Assembly (NCBI GenBank): GCA_020860865.1
Contig: JAJBTL010000205.1
Location: forward strand, 1 to 6,700
Direction: 5' to 3'
Length of the DNA stretch: 6,700 nucleotides
Source: Planctomycetota bacterium
Lineage (GTDB): Bacteria > Planctomycetota > SZUA-567
The notes below the pieces were generated by a model, which saw only the letters and a list, made by a program, of their open reading frames with translations, did not search any database and was not told the DNA's origin. Shown piece by piece: positions 4,830 through 6,700 of the stretch. Position numbers and translations under genes: made by a program. Positions within the stretch are counted from its first letter, which is position 1. Every line of letters starts with the position of its first letter.

Positions 4830-5300
4830 TTATTCGACCGGGCCGGTCTGGTCCTGGCCGACGACCCACACCTTGAGTTCGGTCTCGACTTCGGGGTGAA
4901 GCCGGACCCGGACCCGGTGGACGCCGAGAGTCTTGATCGGCTCTTCGAGACGGATCATATCGAGTTCCAGGGTGACGCCTTCGGCGGCCAGGGCGTCGAC
5001 GAGCTGCTTCGGGCCGACCGAACCGTAGAGGGTGTCGTTGTCGCCGACGCGTTCCTTGACCGTGATGTCGATGGCGGCGATGCGCTCGGCGAGGGTGCGG
5101 AAATCCTTGACCCGTTCGAGTTCGCGGGCGACCCGCATCTTCTTCATGGATTCGATCTGCTTCAGGTTCGCCGGGGTGACTTCCACCGCCAGCTTCCGGG
5201 GAAGCAGGTAATTCCGGCCGTAGCCGTTGGCGACCGAGACGACGTCCCCGGCCAGACCAAGGTCCTTGACGTCCTCTTGCAACAATAATTTCATGGCCAT
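4830..5300 (-). CDS. rplI: 50S ribosomal protein bL9
   Basis: The 156-aa product is bL9, which binds domain V of 23S rRNA near the L1 stalk and helps keep reading frame. The N-terminal domain is typical: MKLLLQEDVKDLGLAGDVV, then ANGYGRNYLLPRKLA (about residues 23-37). It is followed by the long connecting helix (about 45-78) and the C-terminal domain with LYGSVGPKQLVDAL and HRVRVRLHPEVE. The frame is open upstream, but ATG 5300 is chosen because GGAGG at 5312-5316 is 11 nt before it; ATG 5294 would give MKLLL directly but sits 17 nt from the same site. It is slightly longer than the usual ~148-150 aa because of a short tail (DQTGPVE). It is last in the operon and followed by a strong terminator. 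Confidence 0.97.
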   Translation of the reverse strand: MAMKLLLQEDVKDLGLAGDVVSVANGYGRNYLLPRKLAVEVTPANLKQIESMKKMRVARELERVKDFRTLAERIAAIDITVKERVGDNDTLYGSVGPKQLVDALAAEGVTLELDMIRLEEPIKTLGVHRVRVRLHPEVETELKVWVVGQDQTGPVE

Positions 5301-5311
5301 TGTTTTCAAAG

Positions 5312-5316
5312 CCTCC
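5312..5316 (-). promoter_or_regulatory. ribosome-binding site deciding the rplI start
   Basis: GGAGG on the minus strand, 11 nt before ATG 5300. The upstream extension of the open frame (to 5411) has no such site and no bL9 homology, so it is left out of the gene. Confidence 0.75.
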
Positions 5317-5449
5317 AGAGTAATATCATGTTGTGAAAAATTCAGCACTGTGCGCGACCGGGGAACGGTCCGGCGGAACGCATCGCCACCGCGCCACGGC
5401 AATGCCACCACTCACGGCGCCGCCGTCTCCCATCGGTTTCGCCCGCAGC

Positions 5450-5698
5450 CTATTGCTTGCCGCTGTAGCGGAGCAGCCCGAGAAAACGCGCGCGCTTGAC
5501 CGCGTTCGACACGGCGCGCTGGTGCTTGGCGCAGTTGCCGAGGCGCTTCCGGTCGAACAGCTTGCCCTGCGGGCTCATGAATTTCTGGAGCGTGTTGATA
5601 TCCTTGTAATCCACCTGCGGGGCGTTCTTGGCGCAGTACCGGCAGCGGCCGCCGCCGAGATGGAAATCCTGCTTGTCCTTGCCGTAATCGGAACTCAC
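5450..5698 (-). CDS. rpsR: 30S ribosomal protein bS18, zinc-binding form
   Basis: The 82-aa protein is a complete bS18, which pairs with bS6 on the platform of the small subunit. It keeps the family core DYKDINTLQKFMSPQGKL (30-47), RKRLGNCAKHQR (50-61) and the basic C-terminal helix AVKRARFLGLLRY. Cys19-x-x-Cys22 and Cys56-x-x-His59 form a probable zinc site, so this is the C+ type rather than the cysteine-free paralogue made in zinc shortage in some bacteria. The start is GTG at 5698, with TGGGAGA (5704-5710) about 5 nt upstream. It sits 149 bp before rplI and 150 bp after ssb on the same strand. Confidence 0.96.
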   Translation of the reverse strand: MSSDYGKDKQDFHLGGGRCRYCAKNAPQVDYKDINTLQKFMSPQGKLFDRKRLGNCAKHQRAVSNAVKRARFLGLLRYSGKQ

Positions 5699-5725
5699 TG
5701 TCGTCTCCCATTCGAAAAAAGTATT

Positions 5726-5737
5726 GGATAATTATCC
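5726..5737. promoter_or_regulatory. 12-bp perfect palindrome before rpsR
   Basis: GGATAATTATCC is a perfect palindrome 28 nt upstream of the rpsR GTG. It could be a protein-binding site or part of a promoter region (it contains GATAAT on both strands). No regulator is known from the window, and a 12-bp palindrome can occur by chance. Confidence 0.3.
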
Positions 5738-5748
5738 GTTGTTCATAG

Positions 5749-5804
5749 TATGGCCGTATTCCGTTTTTCCGGGAACGGCGCCTGTTATCTTCTTCACGGC
5801 CATA
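5749..5804 (-). promoter_or_regulatory. long hairpin in ssb-rpsR spacer
   Basis: TATGGCCGT (5749-5757) and ACGGCCATA (5796-5804) form a perfect 9-bp stem, enclosing a second 5-bp stem (CCGTT 5761-5765 with AACGG 5774-5778). In the operon mRNA it would lie between the ssb stop (5849) and the rpsR start (5698). It could slow processing or attenuate rpsR, or protect an upstream mRNA end. There is no U-tract immediately after it on the minus strand, so full termination is unlikely. Confidence 0.5.
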
Positions 5805-5848
5805 ACCGCCGCCGAAGAAAAACGCCGTCTCACCGGACTTTTCGACGC

Positions 5849-6382
5849 CTAAAACGGAATGTCGTCCCCCGAAGGCGCCTGTCCCGACCCGCTGTCCTGG
5901 TCGAAGACGTCTGTGGCGCTCTGCTTCGGCGGGCGCGGCGCTTCGGACCGGCCCGACCGGCGCGGACTGCTGTCCTCGTAACGGCCGCTTGTGCCGCTGT
6001 CGAACCGCCCGCTCGATCCGGTTTCAAACCGGCCGCTCTGGCCGCCGTCCCGGCTGCCGAGGAACTGGACGTTCTGGACATAGACCTTGATGCGGCTCCG
6101 GCGTTCGCCGGTTTCCTTGTCCTGCCACTGATCCTCGACAAGGCGCCCTTCCACCAGCACCGGCCGCCCTTTCGAGAGGTATTCGCTGCAGGTCTCGGCC
6201 TGGCGGTCCCAGACCGTGCAGTCGATAAACAGCGTTTCTTCCTTGCGTTCACTGCCGCTGCGGCCGCGCACGGTGGTCACGGCCAGACGAAGATCGACCA
6301 CGGCCGTCCCTTGCGGTGTATAGCGAAGCTCGGGATCGCGGGTGAGGTTGCCGATAAGTATAACCCGGTTGAATCCTGCCAC
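5849..6382 (-). CDS. ssb: single-stranded DNA-binding protein SSB
   Basis: The 177-aa product is a bacterial SSB: it coats ssDNA during replication, recombination and repair and recruits partners by its C-terminal tip. The OB fold occupies about residues 1-110 (NRVILIGNLTRDPELRYTP at 5-23, LFIDCTVWDRQAETCSEYL, KGRPVLVEGRL). A flexible Gly/Ser/Arg linker follows, with three tandem octads beginning SGR(F/Y) at 116, 124 and 132. The acidic tip ends DDIPF, intact for partner binding. The start is GTG at 6382 (Met-Ala-Gly-Phe-Asn), chosen because AAGGAGAG at 6388-6395 is 5 nt upstream; the frame is open further upstream (to 6487) but that part is not SSB-like. It is in the operon between rpsF and rpsR. 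Confidence 0.97.
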   Translation of the reverse strand: MAGFNRVILIGNLTRDPELRYTPQGTAVVDLRLAVTTVRGRSGSERKEETLFIDCTVWDRQAETCSEYLSKGRPVLVEGRLVEDQWQDKETGERRSRIKVYVQNVQFLGSRDGGQSGRFETGSSGRFDSGTSGRYEDSSPRRSGRSEAPRPPKQSATDVFDQDSGSGQAPSGDDIPF

Positions 6383-6387
6383 CTTTG

Positions 6388-6395
6388 CTCTCCTT
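6388..6395 (-). promoter_or_regulatory. ribosome-binding site deciding the ssb GTG start
   Basis: AAGGAGAG on the minus strand, 5 nt before GTG 6382. It decides between this start and a longer in-frame extension that lacks both a site and homology. Confidence 0.85.
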
Positions 6396-6404
6396 GCGTG
6401 TGCA

Positions 6405-6410
6405 ATTATA
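6405..6410 (-). promoter_or_regulatory. possible -10 box before ssb
   Basis: A perfect TATAAT on the minus strand, 22 nt upstream of the ssb GTG, in a short AT-rich island within an otherwise GC-rich 171-bp spacer. The bases at the -35 position do not match the consensus, so an ssb promoter is only suggested. ssb genes often have their own promoter inside this operon. Confidence 0.35.
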
Positions 6411-6553
6411 TAAGTGTTACCTGTGGGCCGCCGTTCATGCCTGTCGGGCGGCCGCGTCCGACGCCCGCCGCTCCATCGTGGAGCCAACCGGGCCGGACGG
6501 GTGCGCCTCTGGCCGCTCCGGAACGAACGGACGGAACGCCCGCGTCCGCGTCC

Positions 6554-6700
6554 TTATTCCGACACTTCCGCCGGCGCGTCGGCTTCCTTCTCGCGGGCGC
6601 CGTAGGTCGGGGCGTCGACGCCGTCCTCGTCCGCGAGAATGAGGACGCGGAGGACGTTTTCGTTCAGGCTGCACTGCCGTTCCATCTTGCCGATGTTGGC
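6554..6700 (-). CDS. rpsF: 30S ribosomal protein bS6, C-terminal part (cut by window edge)
   Basis: The last 48 codons of a frame that enters from the right edge, stopping at TAA (6554-6556). The segment ANIGKMERQCSLNENVLRV is the conserved end of bS6 (helix 2 and final strand: the ME/LE-R-x-x-x-LNE-x-VLR pattern), followed by VLILADEDGVDAP and a variable acidic Ala/Glu-rich tail ending VSE. bS6 partners bS18 on the 30S platform, and the following ssb and rpsR genes confirm the identity. It is first of the visible operon genes; its start and the operon promoter lie outside the window. Confidence 0.93.
   Translation of the reverse strand, partial: ANIGKMERQCSLNENVLRVLILADEDGVDAPTYGAREKEADAPAEVSE

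Noticed and set aside
4632..5288. Open frame of 218 codons on the plus strand
   Set aside because: It runs antisense through bL9, whose identity is certain, and through the rplI terminator; it is a high-GC shadow frame.
1..6700. tRNA genes, CRISPR arrays, insertion sequences
   Set aside because: No T-arm motif with cloverleaf pairing, no regularly spaced repeats, and no transposase domain or terminal repeats with target duplication were seen.

Overview
The window comes from a bacterial chromosome with GC-rich genes and AT-richer spacers. The housekeeping anchor is a minus-strand operon at the right edge, in the order rpsF (partial) - ssb - rpsR - rplI. This gene order occurs in several phyla. 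The SSB sequence style reminds me of the PVC group (Verrucomicrobiota/Lentisphaerota/Planctomycetota), but that is an impression and the window cannot fix the taxon. No tRNA, rRNA, CRISPR array, integrase or transposase was recognised.

Layout. 1-294: a two-tier inverted repeat at the left edge, a spaced direct repeat and a doubtful 40-codon ORF. 295-984 (+): a complete SRAP (YedK/HMCES-type) abasic-site DNA-protein crosslink protein. 985-1518: no convincing gene, but a series of hairpins. 1519-3080 (-): a two-gene unit, first a RecE-like PD-(D/E)XK exonuclease, then an unrecognised protein with a four-cysteine zinc ribbon and a C-terminal helix-turn-helix. 3081-3343: a divergent control region with an operator-like dyad and a leader hairpin. 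3344-4105 (+): a CI-type phage repressor with an S24 peptidase domain, followed by a good intrinsic terminator. 4229-4765: no convincing gene. 4766-6700 (-): the rplI terminator and the ribosomal-protein/SSB operon.

How the parts may work together. The divergent repressor and exonuclease look like the immunity/early-recombination corner of a prophage or satellite: the S24 repressor would bind the shared control region and hold the exonuclease-zinc ribbon unit off until DNA damage. No RecT-type annealase, integrase or structural gene is visible, so this is either a relic or a small domesticated DNA-processing module. SRAP (abasic sites in ssDNA), the 5'-3' exonuclease and the host SSB all act on single-stranded DNA, but only the exonuclease and repressor are plausibly co-regulated.

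Points most worth a second look: the unknown zinc-ribbon/HTH partner of the exonuclease; the repressor's loss of the usual Ala-Gly cleavage site; a 27-bp imperfect direct repeat (20/27) that brackets the phage-like cassette; the nested hairpins at 1122-1176 and 1373-1451; and a long hairpin in the ssb-rpsR spacer.
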